Source: Thermoplasmatota archaeon
GTDB lineage: Archaea > Thermoplasmatota > Penumbrarchaeia > JASLWR01
NCBI GenBank assembly: GCA_030740765.1
Contig: JASLWR010000008.1
Coordinates: 1 to 64,000, forward strand
Direction: 5' to 3'
DNA length: 64,000 nucleotides
The first letter of the stretch is position 1, and the number at the start of each line of letters is the position of its first letter. The position numbers were made by a program, and so were the translations under genes. A model generated the notes under the pieces. It made no database searches. It was given only the letters and a program-made list of their open reading frames with translations, and had not been told where the DNA came from. Shown here piece after piece: positions 39,201 to 48,404 of the stretch.

Positions 39201-40098
39201 ATATAGTGCGACTACAGATTCTTACGAGGCCGATGAAGGGGAGTGGGAAGAATATGGTGCGACTACAGATTCTTACAAGGCCGATGAAGAGGAGTGGGAA
39301 GAATATGGTGCGACTACAGATTCTTACGAGGCCGATGAAGGGGAGTGGGAAGAATATGATACAACTACTGACTCATACGAGGCCGATGAAGGGGAGTGGG
39401 AAGATTATAGTACTTTAGCCAACGTGGAAGAGAGCGTTGAGAGCGATCTATACTTGGATACTGAAAAGCTCCCGATATTTGGAGAAGCGCTTCCACTGGA
39501 TGAGGATATCATTGAGGAAGTATCGCTCGAACCAAAAATAACACTTGATATTCCCGAGACAAAGCAAAAGCTAATGCTCGAACCTAAGCCGAGAACCAAA
39601 GAAACTCAAAAAACTGATATGAAAAAACCACTTATGATGAAACCGGTTTCCGGGCCGGTGGTCTCCGGATCAACCGGAGAGAAAGAGAAACTTGATGATA
39701 TTTTCGGCATCATGACACCCGCCAAAAGAGAGAGAGGCATCAAAGATATAACGCCGGTGACGACAATTAGTGAGAAAAAAACAACCGGACCGATGTTGAC
39801 CGGTCCAGTAGTGCAAAGTGAATGCACTCCCGAGAGATCAAGGCAAGTGGGGCGGCCTATTATGAAACCACGGGACGAGTCGATACAAACGGCCCCAGTA
39901 GTGCAAAGAGAGCACACTACCGAAATATCAAAGCAGGTGGGGCGACCGATGATGAAACCGCAATCCAGCTCAAGAAGACCAATGATGAAACCCCGAACTT
40001 CCCCCCGGAGACCCACAATGAAACCCAAGGCCGACACGACTCCAGCGGAGATACCCGCAAACAAAAAAGAAAGGCCAAAGATGAAACCGATAAAATAA
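36289..40098 (+). CDS. Very large surface protein with NEW3/CARDB-like repeats, TM, acidic 17-aa tandem repeats and a basic MKP-repeat tail
   Basis: Signal peptide MLKWIIIFLLLSLTGTVLVVL; repeats (YNFTVENPGNGDDNY etc.); TM LLLIIEILGAIMTLVIIAVIVIRI; tail as described. Confidence 0.8.
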   Translation: MLKWIIIFLLLSLTGTVLVVLTPGGSSAEATRSSYGVVLKVIDQPYFPNDGKWTGFLNITVTNTCPDKSDTFRLEATQKPAGWDVIVLEPTIDVGTSPPTGPEKSTTLLISCPKMEKQGTYRIAIKGTSQGDPAQYHSIYIDVEVMLVPFVNVEGPINVEETDIDPANGIPDYLEGDPGDYVTYDFQIRNVGNGEEAYFISLDSPNNWWHEIQGPSFTQTLSINQTAIKRVKVKIPGNAEMGDTDVLKFIATSQVDPKLHHLATVETRVKQIFSLGLEAPLYSTFSYPHSEVELDFNITNKGNGADDTARMEMKSISPDWIWEFDLSNIGPNGIPRYGKARCVLSLVIPKTSLNRTYSLTIETYTSLKNVPDDSLTLNITIFQEFDLNLNLSTNTAKVFPGEEISYNFTVENPGNGDDNYSIQLLKEGEINVTSWCELDTSYVELGNDFSHEIFFNVRIPELSKAGIYVISVQVISNGARKMQLVVTETISFSFEVMKQYSLEMTKRKGDELLSINSDEIDPEKRLDVFHFNVSNLGNAQDIVLFTIDYPDIGGWSPPDFMISQVMLQYRETRGNLILTVRAPFGIAIGEYHFTVQVRSTRDPSENPASDSIDFSVKIVRFDIDVDKIISLDSRLVDSSVNVSDSEIHSIELKIWVRNVGNLDIDRFNVSLFINNDRIAPYRTREIFDFKSGMKKELTFDFSPATYSTYLIIFLLDPDGTISEMNESNNRVTLTYILIEPSGDYLFSVDLAQCGGMSPGPVSDELKNCFSENNINLSTGAVISSLEENEWKVTDGPTEYLLSVKGGEVVIYRFEKGAERNDSPLLLIIEILGAIMTLVIIAVIVIRINRARRKDPLLDTGLVEGEEYKFRERGIKPEFDGLELDDFFEGMEEEESKKDQKKEDTIKDKGTGYYVTSQDQPGSEKPDLGFTIYKPPAELTETADSQEADHKDWEEYGTTTDSYEADEGEWEEYSATTDSYEADEGEWEEYGATTDSYKADEEEWEEYGATTDSYEADEGEWEEYDTTTDSYEADEGEWEDYSTLANVEESVESDLYLDTEKLPIFGEALPLDEDIIEEVSLEPKITLDIPETKQKLMLEPKPRTKETQKTDMKKPLMMKPVSGPVVSGSTGEKEKLDDIFGIMTPAKRERGIKDITPVTTISEKKTTGPMLTGPVVQSECTPERSRQVGRPIMKPRDESIQTAPVVQREHTTEISKQVGRPMMKPQSSSRRPMMKPRTSPRRPTMKPKADTTPAEIPANKKERPKMKPIK
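39109..39414 (+). repeat. Six tandem 51-bp units encoding TTDSYEADEGEWEEYGA
   Basis: Units: TADSQEADHKDWEEYGT, TTDSYEADEGEWEEYSA, TTDSYEADEGEWEEYGA, TTDSYKADEEEWEEYGA, TTDSYEADEGEWEEYDT, TTDSYEADEGEWEDYST; 6 x 51 = 306 bp. Confidence 0.95.
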
Positions 40099-40104
40099 AA
40101 AGGA

Positions 40105-40344
40105 TTGAGTTATTTGCAGGAATTCCCCGATAGGCACAATATCAAAGACAGGATTGAACGGGCATATGCCATGGCAGCCCCATATCTATCCGATCACCCA
40201 TCGGTACTGGAATTCATTCAGGCACATAAAGACCTGGAAGCTGAGGATTTATGCGCTTTGATCGAAGAGAGACTCTCTGGTGAGGTTCCACCCCGGAGCA
40301 CGGACCTGAGGATATTGAAAAATGCTGTAGAAAAGGAAATATGA
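40105..40344 (+). CDS. Small hypothetical protein (TTG start)
   Basis: 79 aa helical ORF, co-oriented with and immediately downstream of 36289-40098. Confidence 0.45.
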   Translation: MSYLQEFPDRHNIKDRIERAYAMAAPYLSDHPSVLEFIQAHKDLEAEDLCALIEERLSGEVPPRSTDLRILKNAVEKEI

Positions 40345-40353
40345 TTTTTAATT

Positions 40354-40518
40354 CTACAAGGGACCCAGCCCGGCCCCTTTGCTTCTCAGGCAAAATGCCT
40401 GGGCCAGCACCGTGATCGAACACTGTCCCGATACCTGATACCACGCGCAGAATTTCCCCAAGCAAGCTTTTTTCAATATGGGACACACAAGCTCAATTTC
40501 GTTCAAAGGATCACTCAT
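40354..40518 (-). CDS. Small cysteine-containing hypothetical protein
   Basis: MSDPLNEIELVCPILKKACLGKFCAWYQVSGQCSITVLAQAFCLR; the internal ATG is preferred over the track start because the longer ORF overlaps the 40535-43156 gene. Confidence 0.5.
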   Translation of the reverse strand: MSDPLNEIELVCPILKKACLGKFCAWYQVSGQCSITVLAQAFCLRSKGAGLGPL

Positions 40519-40534
40519 CTTGGCTGCCTCATCT

Positions 40535-43156
40535 TCATTTTTGATCGCTAAAGTCATCTCCGCACTGGACGCAATAACCAAGATCCCAATCCGCTTTCTC
40601 GTTGCATTTCGGGCAAAGGAAAATACTGTGGTCCTCGCGCTTTGGGATTCCCTCAAAGGATACTTTCTCCGCCGGCTTCTTTCTTTTTAGAAGCAGGATC
40701 ACTACCATGATGACCACCAGTACCGCAACGAGTACTATGGCGATGATCGCCCAGATGGGGAAACCTTTACCCCCCAAATCATCTCCAGTGTTCCCGGAGC
40801 CACCGGGCTTCATCCCGGATTCACCAGGCAACACGGTGAAATTGAAGGTTTCCTTCTTGATATCGCCGTACCCGTCGTCCACGACCAATAGGATTGCGTG
40901 ATCACCTTCCTTGAAAACGAATGTCGGGGACGGGTCAACTGTCATTATTTCTCCGTCAAGGAACCATTTGTAGGACAAAGTATCACCGTCGGGGTCCGAG
41001 GACGTTACATTGAAATGAGCTTTTTCGTCCTCTTTTATACCAGATAAAACCGAATCAGGAGACTCGTCAAAATATATCTCAGGACCCCTGTTGATGTCAA
41101 CCACTCTCAGGGTCCATGTGTACGTGTCATTGTATTCGCCATCGTCGGCAAGTACCTTGATAATGATGTCACAGGTCCTTTTACCCTTTACGTGGGTGAC
41201 CGTGTCATGGTCTGCCGAATAGATAAAATTTACCGCTTTTGCCCCCGTGACCTCTATTCCGTCAACGAACCAGGTATAGGAAATCGGATCGCTGTCCGGA
41301 TCACTGACAGTAATATTGAATTTCATGTTCTCGGTCTCGTTAATAGTGAGAAGCTCGCTTGCGACCCCACCACCCATTGCATTTACGATTGTGGGGGCTT
41401 GATTCTTATTGTTTACAACCAGCGTCCAAGTATACTCATCACTGAGGTTCAATAAGTCTTCAACCACTACTTTTATTTCGTAAGGTGAACTCTCGGATGA
41501 ATTCAAACCTGAAAGTTCTGACTCAAATGTAAAGAAGCCGCTGGTCTCCAAGTCCAGCAAGGCACCGTCAAGATACCACTTGAATATAACTGATTCCACA
41601 CCTGCATTGTCATAGACGATGACAAAACCGACTTCCTCGTTCTCAGTGATTGTGATCATCTGCTCCAGCGGAGTGTGACTGGTAATGGTTGGTGCGGTAT
41701 TGATAGTCACCCCCCATTCGTGGGAAACATTGGCGTCGAAATCATCGTAAACCACCACCATGATCAATATGACATCCCCTTCATTGAACCCTGTAAATGT
41801 CATCTCGTAGTCAGACCCGGTGGTTTCCGAAACGGTTTCCCCATCCACGATCCATACATATTTGATATCATCACCATCCGGGTCCTCCGCAACAATTTCA
41901 AAGACAGCGGCGGCCCCCTTATTGATTATAATATTAGTGAAAGGCTGATATCCCGTTATCACAGGTTCTCTATTGGCTGTAACCTCAAAGTTAAAAACAG
42001 CGTGGTTATTCGTCTCATCACTCTCCTCGATTAAGTCATCAGGGTCCAGAATGATCTTGAAAGTATGGCTTCCTTTGGATAGTGGTTCTATCTCATAGTA
42101 AATAGAGTATTCACTGTAAGACTCTATAATATCTATAATGATGTCGTCACCGAAGGGATCCCCATCCAGTTCGGCCCGGACCCTGGCATATGGCACATTC
42201 CCGTAACCCACGTTGGATATATTACAGCTAATATTCACTGCTACAAGCTCCCGGGGGGACAGAGGGGTTACTGAAAAATCAGCAGGAGTAATTGTGAGAT
42301 CACCCGAACCCGGAGAACTGTTCGCGTCTCCGAACCCTATTAGTCCTTCTATGGTATTCTTTACAACCGATGAATAATTATTATAGACCTCGAAAGGTGA
42401 CGAACCACCGTCACCCACCATGGTCCCAATTCCGTGTACGGGATAAAAATCCATCAAAATACCGACAACCTCTCCAGTGTCCTCGGCTCCAACAGTGGCG
42501 ATATAGTTGAATAGAGTATGCATTTCCATTGACTCGGTTTCCCCCATGGATGTTATTGATTGATTGACCGTCATCAAGGAATTCACGTTCCAGGTGGTCA
42601 AATGGGACATGGGAAAATTGAAATCCTCTCTTGGAGGCTCCAACAGTGTTATCACGGTACTGGTGTATGGACTGTTCTGGCCAGCCAAAGTCATGGTACC
42701 TGTTATATCATCTATCCGTTTTATGAAAGCAAGATCGGATCTTCGATAGTAGGCAAAACCTATCGATTCGCTGTTACCGGCGTATGCCCCCGAATACTGA
42801 CCATAAATGTAAGAACCCTTTTGAGCGATATTGCCTTCGATTGTTACGTTATATATATCATACGAAGAACCGTTGACGGTGACAGTTTCACTTCCCGCCA
42901 CCGTCAAGACCTCCACGGTTGTGACCTCATCGATAGTAATGTGGAAACCCCCTGAATTTAGTGATTGGGGTTCATCCGAATGAAGATAGTATTTCCACCA
43001 ATCACCGGTTTCCCATACCGGGAGCTGATACGAACGGGTTTCACGCTCTTCATCACCGGAAGCATTCGACGCGAAAATTCCCTGTGCAATAACAAATAAT
43101 AATGTAATGCATATCAAGACTACTGCGGTTTTTCTGAAGACCTGCTCCATAATCAC
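40535..43156 (-). CDS. Surface protein with CARDB and Ig/PKD-like repeats, TM and cytoplasmic zinc ribbon
   Basis: SKGSHTFKIILDPDDLIEESDETNNHAVFNFEV (CARDB); repeated DPDGDxxxYxWxxDG; TM FPIWAIIAIVLVAVLVVIMVVILLL; CPKCNEKADWDLGYCVQCGDDF. Confidence 0.8.
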   Translation of the reverse strand: MIMEQVFRKTAVVLICITLLFVIAQGIFASNASGDEERETRSYQLPVWETGDWWKYYLHSDEPQSLNSGGFHITIDEVTTVEVLTVAGSETVTVNGSSYDIYNVTIEGNIAQKGSYIYGQYSGAYAGNSESIGFAYYRRSDLAFIKRIDDITGTMTLAGQNSPYTSTVITLLEPPREDFNFPMSHLTTWNVNSLMTVNQSITSMGETESMEMHTLFNYIATVGAEDTGEVVGILMDFYPVHGIGTMVGDGGSSPFEVYNNYSSVVKNTIEGLIGFGDANSSPGSGDLTITPADFSVTPLSPRELVAVNISCNISNVGYGNVPYARVRAELDGDPFGDDIIIDIIESYSEYSIYYEIEPLSKGSHTFKIILDPDDLIEESDETNNHAVFNFEVTANREPVITGYQPFTNIIINKGAAAVFEIVAEDPDGDDIKYVWIVDGETVSETTGSDYEMTFTGFNEGDVILIMVVVYDDFDANVSHEWGVTINTAPTITSHTPLEQMITITENEEVGFVIVYDNAGVESVIFKWYLDGALLDLETSGFFTFESELSGLNSSESSPYEIKVVVEDLLNLSDEYTWTLVVNNKNQAPTIVNAMGGGVASELLTINETENMKFNITVSDPDSDPISYTWFVDGIEVTGAKAVNFIYSADHDTVTHVKGKRTCDIIIKVLADDGEYNDTYTWTLRVVDINRGPEIYFDESPDSVLSGIKEDEKAHFNVTSSDPDGDTLSYKWFLDGEIMTVDPSPTFVFKEGDHAILLVVDDGYGDIKKETFNFTVLPGESGMKPGGSGNTGDDLGGKGFPIWAIIAIVLVAVLVVIMVVILLLKRKKPAEKVSFEGIPKREDHSIFLCPKCNEKADWDLGYCVQCGDDFSDQK

Positions 43157-43387
43157 ACCTTCCTTGCTCTAAAATATATTATTGAAACAATAACATTAGT
43201 TAATCAATCTTTCGTTATATTAAAAAATATATTCCCACATTATTCATTTCCATTTATAATGGTACCTTAGCATTGAGAGATACAAAATTATTTATAATAA
43301 GGTGCATAATTATATATAACCAGCATTATAATTCAAAGCAAGTCCTGTACGATGGATACCAGCCGAAAAAGGTCAGAGGAATGTTGA

Positions 43388-44578
43388 ATGGATAAACGTT
43401 ATACTCCTGTCATATTAGTCTTCTTTATTCTTTGTTTATTACCAGGCACCACTTCTTTATCAAAAGGGGAGGAAATGGAGTTATCGGTGGTGGATGCCAC
43501 GGAGTTGGCCGAAACGATAATCAAAGGTGACATAATTCACTTTGTTGCTCAAGTTCAGACCCATGGTGAAATAAAATATTCTGCGACGCACAAGACAGGG
43601 ACCTACATCAATCTCACGGATGAGGCGAACACCACATATACTTTTCAGTACAAGTTGAACAATACCGAAAAGCCGTATGCAAATTTTTACCGCCTCCATC
43701 TGAAATTGAACACCGGCTTCCTGCCCCCGGGAGTTTGGTATTTCGTTCACCATGTGGAGCTGGCAAACGGAACCTGGCGAGAGTCCAGCAGATTACCTTT
43801 GTCAATACGCGAAAGCGATTCAGCACCCATTATTGAACCCATCACTCCTCACTCCGATTATGAACATACTGTCAATGATGAGCAGGTCTTCTCTGCGAAT
43901 ATCACCGATCCCGACGGCGACCGGATCGTTCATGTGGATCTAATGGTTAACGGGACAAATCATACTATGGCAAATGACGGCAGCATATACACGAAATACA
44001 TTGGAAAATTACCTCACACAGTGGATTTCTACAAGTATTTCATCCACACCACTAGAAAGAAGGATGGGGATAACAATTGGACCTACAACTGGACATTTCC
44101 CCTCATCATCACGGAAGGAATAAAAACCCAGAACGATACCCTACCTGAAGTCGAGGACATAACGAATATTCCTTCGAAGCTATCTGAGGATGAATCCATA
44201 CGATTCGAGGTAAGCTACAAGGATGTGGAGGGCGATCAGCCGGATAAAATATTGGTGAGCATATTCAACAGTTCCTTGGATACGCTTATCTCTTCAGTCA
44301 CCATTCACCTTAAGACGGGGTCCATAAAGGAGGGGGCTACCTTTGAACGCACTGTCAACCTCGCCACTGAGGGAATCTCCCACGGGGATTGGATGTACCG
44401 TATAGAATATACGTATAACGGAACCGATTTCTTGTTGGCCGAGAGGGACTTCAAGGTTATAAAAGAAACCCCAGATAAGACCGATAATCCCGTTCTCATA
44501 GTTTTGGTTATTTTGATTACCATCGTCATACTACTCGCTCTCTTTGTTTTCACTTTCGGAAAAAGGGACCCATACTGA
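43388..44578 (+). CDS. Secreted/membrane-anchored surface protein
   Basis: Signal peptide, many N-x-S/T sequons, C-terminal TM NPVLIVLVILITIVILLALFVFTFGKRDPY. Confidence 0.7.
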   Translation: MDKRYTPVILVFFILCLLPGTTSLSKGEEMELSVVDATELAETIIKGDIIHFVAQVQTHGEIKYSATHKTGTYINLTDEANTTYTFQYKLNNTEKPYANFYRLHLKLNTGFLPPGVWYFVHHVELANGTWRESSRLPLSIRESDSAPIIEPITPHSDYEHTVNDEQVFSANITDPDGDRIVHVDLMVNGTNHTMANDGSIYTKYIGKLPHTVDFYKYFIHTTRKKDGDNNWTYNWTFPLIITEGIKTQNDTLPEVEDITNIPSKLSEDESIRFEVSYKDVEGDQPDKILVSIFNSSLDTLISSVTIHLKTGSIKEGATFERTVNLATEGISHGDWMYRIEYTYNGTDFLLAERDFKVIKETPDKTDNPVLIVLVILITIVILLALFVFTFGKRDPY

Positions 44579-44684
44579 AAGTCCACAATTATTCCTCGCA
44601 AGGTGGAGAGTTCACCGAAACTTATATAAATAGCTAACCCATTGGTCTCGCTAGTTCGCACATCTCAATAAAGGAGGCAAATCA

Positions 44685-45194
44685 ATGTTATACTCTAGGG
44701 TAAAGGGTTTTGAATTCAAAAAAGCCATCGAAGGCATCATCGGAAAACAGGTGGGCATGATATTGAATACCAACACATGGCGGGTTACCCATTTTGTGAT
44801 CTCTCATGGGATGGGCAAAAAGGCAAAGAACCTGATACATGAAAAGTATGTAAATAAATTCGACATGGACAACAATCTCATACTTCTTAACGACGAGCAC
44901 GAAGAAGAGGAAATCCCATCAACCTCAAAGAGAGAGATGTTCATGTGCAAGGATTTTGTCGGAATATCGGTAGTTTCTTCAGATAATAAAAAGATCGGAA
45001 AGGTCACCGATTTCGATATGCCTGAGAAATTGAAGATCTGGAAAATTTGGAAGATTATGATCGCCACAGGTTTCAAAAGTCGTCGTCTCAGGATATCGCC
45101 AGAGGATATAATGAGCCTCGGAGAGGAGATGGTTCTCAGAAAGACCTACGATGAGCTATTCCCCTCGAAAGAAGAAGAAGAAGAAGAACAATAG
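44685..45194 (+). CDS. Tandem PRC-barrel-like protein
   Basis: IEGIIGKQVGMILNTNTWRVTHFVISHG and FVGISVVSSDNKKIGKVTDFDMPEKLKIWKIWKIMI...RLRISPEDIMSLGEEMVL. Confidence 0.65.
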   Translation: MLYSRVKGFEFKKAIEGIIGKQVGMILNTNTWRVTHFVISHGMGKKAKNLIHEKYVNKFDMDNNLILLNDEHEEEEIPSTSKREMFMCKDFVGISVVSSDNKKIGKVTDFDMPEKLKIWKIWKIMIATGFKSRRLRISPEDIMSLGEEMVLRKTYDELFPSKEEEEEEQ

Positions 45195-45205
45195 GAGTAA
45201 TGATC

Positions 45206-45607
45206 ATGGAAAAGGAAGAAGTGGAAGAAATTGAGGTGCCCAAACTGGAATTGAAGGCTAAAACCAGTAGGATCAAGGGTCAGCCGGGTTTGGTAAGAGT
45301 TCATGAATCCCTTGTGGAGGATGTGGACTTCAACGCCGGTGACAAAGTGTTCATGTGCACACCGGAAATCGATAAGGGAGTAATCGTGAAATTGAACGCA
45401 GATAAATTCATTCCCACCGACGTAGCCTCAATAAGGAAAAGGGATATGGATAAGTTAAATATCCAGGACGGAGACACTGTAATAATAAAAAATTATAAAA
45501 AATATACTGAGAGTTTAAAGGATGGGTATCAAAAGATAAAAGACAAGATCATCCGAAAGAAAGATGTAGAAGAGACTGAAGAAGATGAAGAAGAAAACAA
45601 GGAATGA
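45206..45607 (+). CDS. Double-psi beta-barrel-like (Cdc48-N-like) protein with acidic tail
   Basis: VRVHESLVEDVDFNAGDKVFMCTPEIDKGVIVKLNADKFIPTDVASIRKRDMDKLNIQDGDTVIIK. The first in-frame ATG of MIMEKEEV is at 45200. Confidence 0.5.
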   Translation: MEKEEVEEIEVPKLELKAKTSRIKGQPGLVRVHESLVEDVDFNAGDKVFMCTPEIDKGVIVKLNADKFIPTDVASIRKRDMDKLNIQDGDTVIIKNYKKYTESLKDGYQKIKDKIIRKKDVEETEEDEEENKE

Positions 45608-45640
45608 TACTCGTCCAAAATATGATAAAGGAGGAATAAT

Positions 45641-45922
45641 ATGGTAGGTGTAGGCGAAAGAATAACCGCATACTTCAGGGAACTTACAGGGGGTAATCCC
45701 CGCAAGATCGATAGGTATATCAGTGAGCATTTGCCGGAATTGATCGATACTCACCGGTTGTCCACCAAGAACGATTTTATCGATATTGACAGTTCTTTCA
45801 ACTGGGCGGAAACCGAACTGAATGATCTGGATTCATGGAAAGAAGAAACCGAAGAGCGTCTGAAAAAGGCCCGACTTCGAATGGAAAGGCTCGAATTAAA
45901 ATACGGAGTGGAGGGGAAATAA
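45641..45922 (+). CDS. Coiled-coil protein, paralog 1
   Basis: RKIDRYISEHLPELIDTHRLSTKNDF followed by a heptad-rich helix; RBS GGAGGAAT upstream. Confidence 0.65.
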   Translation: MVGVGERITAYFRELTGGNPRKIDRYISEHLPELIDTHRLSTKNDFIDIDSSFNWAETELNDLDSWKEETEERLKKARLRMERLELKYGVEGK

Positions 45923-45923
45923 T

Positions 45924-46259
45924 ATGGCGATGTCAACAACGAACCAGGTCGGAATATTGATAGTGGCTTTATTATTGGCTTTCGTCTTCGTATACCTGAT
46001 ATATTATATTTATCAGATGAAGAAGAAAAGAACGGGAGGGGCGGATCACATCCAGCTCTATTTTGACGAACATTTCCGGAACATCATTGACGAATGGGAT
46101 CTGATGCCAAGGTCCAAGGTGAAGACCTGGAAGAAGGACATGAACAAAAAGTTGAAGGTTATCAGCCGGGATATCGGAACCATTAAGAAAAAGAAAACGT
46201 CAGTCAATTCCCGAATGGACGCCCTTGAGAAGGGAATGAAAAGCCTGGAGGAATTCTAA
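45924..46259 (+). CDS. TM-anchored coiled-coil protein, paralog 2
   Basis: TM QVGILIVALLLAFVFVYLIYYIY, then DHIQLYFDEHFRNIIDEWDLMPRSKV and a coiled coil. Confidence 0.65.
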   Translation: MAMSTTNQVGILIVALLLAFVFVYLIYYIYQMKKKRTGGADHIQLYFDEHFRNIIDEWDLMPRSKVKTWKKDMNKKLKVISRDIGTIKKKKTSVNSRMDALEKGMKSLEEF

Positions 46260-46273
46260 AGGAGGAAAAGGAT

Positions 46274-46621
46274 ATGGCCGAGTTAATTGAACAGGAACAG
46301 GAAATGGAAGAGAAGCCACCCTTTTTCGCCAGGGTCAAAAAGCTCTTCTCGAAACAAAAGGAAGCGCAACCTGAAGAGGCCCATTACAAGAGGAGGTTCT
46401 TCGACGGAAGGATCGAGAGATATCTCGATGAGAACTTCAACAACTATATCGAGGAATTCGGGCTGGTAACCAGGGTCGACACACTTGAGTACGAGGAGAA
46501 ATATGATTTACTAGTTCAGCGCATTACCAATCTCAAGACTTTTATTAATACGGCGGATGCGGATATATCATCTCTCGAGAGAAAACTGAAAACAGTTAGA
46601 ACTGCGGCGAAAAAAAAGTAG
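46274..46621 (+). CDS. Coiled-coil protein, paralog 3
   Basis: GRIERYLDENFNNYIEEFGLVTRVDT plus coiled coil; RBS AAAGGAGGAAAAGG upstream. Confidence 0.65.
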   Translation: MAELIEQEQEMEEKPPFFARVKKLFSKQKEAQPEEAHYKRRFFDGRIERYLDENFNNYIEEFGLVTRVDTLEYEEKYDLLVQRITNLKTFINTADADISSLERKLKTVRTAAKKK

Positions 46622-46654
46622 TCGCAGTTATTCTTCTTTTAATTAGTCTTTTAT

Positions 46655-48208
46655 TTACACGCCTTTCTCTCGGTCTGTACCCTGTTTCTTCCTGGCAAAT
46701 ACTTCTTTCTTTATATATTTCAACATCTGCACGGGGTCCACTACTTTGAGAAGATATACAAATTCCTTCTTGGTGAACTGCCTGAATATGAACATTGCAG
46801 CAAAATAGATTACCGCTCCTACTCCCATGTAGAGAAAGATGTCATAATACCGGACTATAGGATGATACTGGTAAAGAATGTAGTAAAGAAAAAGGCTCAT
46901 CAGTCCTGCGGATATCAGGTTGAATATTATTTTCCAATTGCTTTTTGTCCCTGATATGGACTTGTATATTACTATGCGGGATACAACGACATAAATGGTT
47001 GTGGATATGAGCGTTCCCAGTGCCGCACCCACACCTTTGAGACCTGCAAGTGGGATTCCAAATAAGGATGCGGGTACCAGGATAAGGTTCAATAATATAT
47101 TTAAAATGGCAGCGGGGATCCCCAGCAGGGCTGCCATTCTGGGTCGGTTGGTCCCAGCAAACTGGGAAGCATATGGGATATTGAGAGCGATGAGTAGTGA
47201 GTAAATGGCGAAAATGCGGAGTATGGGTGCTGCCGGAAGAAAGTCATCGCTGGTCATAATATGGATCACGTCGCTTGGAAACACCGCCATAAAAAAACAG
47301 ATGGGTATGATGAAAAGGCCAATATATTTCTCGGCGACCCAGCTAAGGTTTTGAATGAGGCCCTTCTTGTTTTCCGTATGGTATTCCGAAATGGTGGGAA
47401 AGACTAGCTTCTGCACAGCGACCCCGAACATTATGATGAAGACCGTTATTCGCCACGCTGCAAAATAGTGACCCACGTCTTCCGGATTCCAGAAATAACC
47501 CAGCATTACCCGGTCTGTGGTGACGACCAGTACGGATGCGATTGTAATAAACATTATGGGAAAGGCGAATTTTATATAATCTTTGGCAAGCTCCCAGGAT
47601 GGCCGTTTTATCCGGTAACCCCTGAACATCAGTATCGACACTAAAAAGTACGCCATCATTGAGATGTTCCACGTCCAGGCAAGACCGTAAACACCCATCT
47701 GGAAGTAGACGATTATCAGGACGGCGGCCAGTCTCGAAAGGGTGGACATCAGCATTCCTAGCTGAGCTTTCGCGATCTCCTTTCGGGCTTCATATGTGGC
47801 AACAAAGACTCCGTTGAAGGATGTGAGCACGTAGTTTATAAGAAGAATATATATAGCCACCTCTATCTTGGTGGACTCAAAACCCTGATTAAATATATGT
47901 TTCCAGGTGAACATTCCAACCAGTATCACGATTAAAAAGAACGCTGTCAACACAACTTTCATAGCCAGGTAAGTACCGATACAGGTCCCAACATCCTTTC
48001 CTTCGGACACTTTTTTTATATGGGCTGTGTTTGTACCTGGATTTAGAATGAACATGAACAGGCCGAGAGTTGCTAGACCAAAGGCTACAACGCCGTAAAT
48101 GTAATCGGCGTTGATCATGTATCTGGCGATGACGAAAAGGATTATATATCCCAGTATTCCGCCAGCGACGTTATTCGCTATGATCAGCAGTGTTTTCCTT
48201 GCTAACAA
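46655..48208 (-). CDS. Polysaccharide/oligosaccharide flippase (MOP superfamily)
   Basis: ~14 TM helices; N-terminal ARKTLLIIANNVAGGILGYIILFVIARYM typical of Wzx-like proteins. Confidence 0.85.
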   Translation of the reverse strand: MLARKTLLIIANNVAGGILGYIILFVIARYMINADYIYGVVAFGLATLGLFMFILNPGTNTAHIKKVSEGKDVGTCIGTYLAMKVVLTAFFLIVILVGMFTWKHIFNQGFESTKIEVAIYILLINYVLTSFNGVFVATYEARKEIAKAQLGMLMSTLSRLAAVLIIVYFQMGVYGLAWTWNISMMAYFLVSILMFRGYRIKRPSWELAKDYIKFAFPIMFITIASVLVVTTDRVMLGYFWNPEDVGHYFAAWRITVFIIMFGVAVQKLVFPTISEYHTENKKGLIQNLSWVAEKYIGLFIIPICFFMAVFPSDVIHIMTSDDFLPAAPILRIFAIYSLLIALNIPYASQFAGTNRPRMAALLGIPAAILNILLNLILVPASLFGIPLAGLKGVGAALGTLISTTIYVVVSRIVIYKSISGTKSNWKIIFNLISAGLMSLFLYYILYQYHPIVRYYDIFLYMGVGAVIYFAAMFIFRQFTKKEFVYLLKVVDPVQMLKYIKKEVFARKKQGTDREKGV

Positions 48209-48404
48209 TTATGCACCAGAGCGTGTAAGTGGCTAAAGAAATATAAAAATTGGGTTCCGTTTGGTCACAGACGGCTGGGTGAATCACCCACAGATTTCTA
48301 TGGGTTTCATCCTCGGAAACGCAGGTATCTGCTTCCCCTTCTCCTCGAAGGGGATTCCTGCGGATGGAAAAACAAATATAATCCAACGACGCTCCCGGAC
48401 GCCG

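Noticed and set aside
39109-39414. Possible CRISPR-like array from regular 51-bp spacing
   Set aside because: Units are contiguous, in frame and encode a 17-aa repeat; no spacers.
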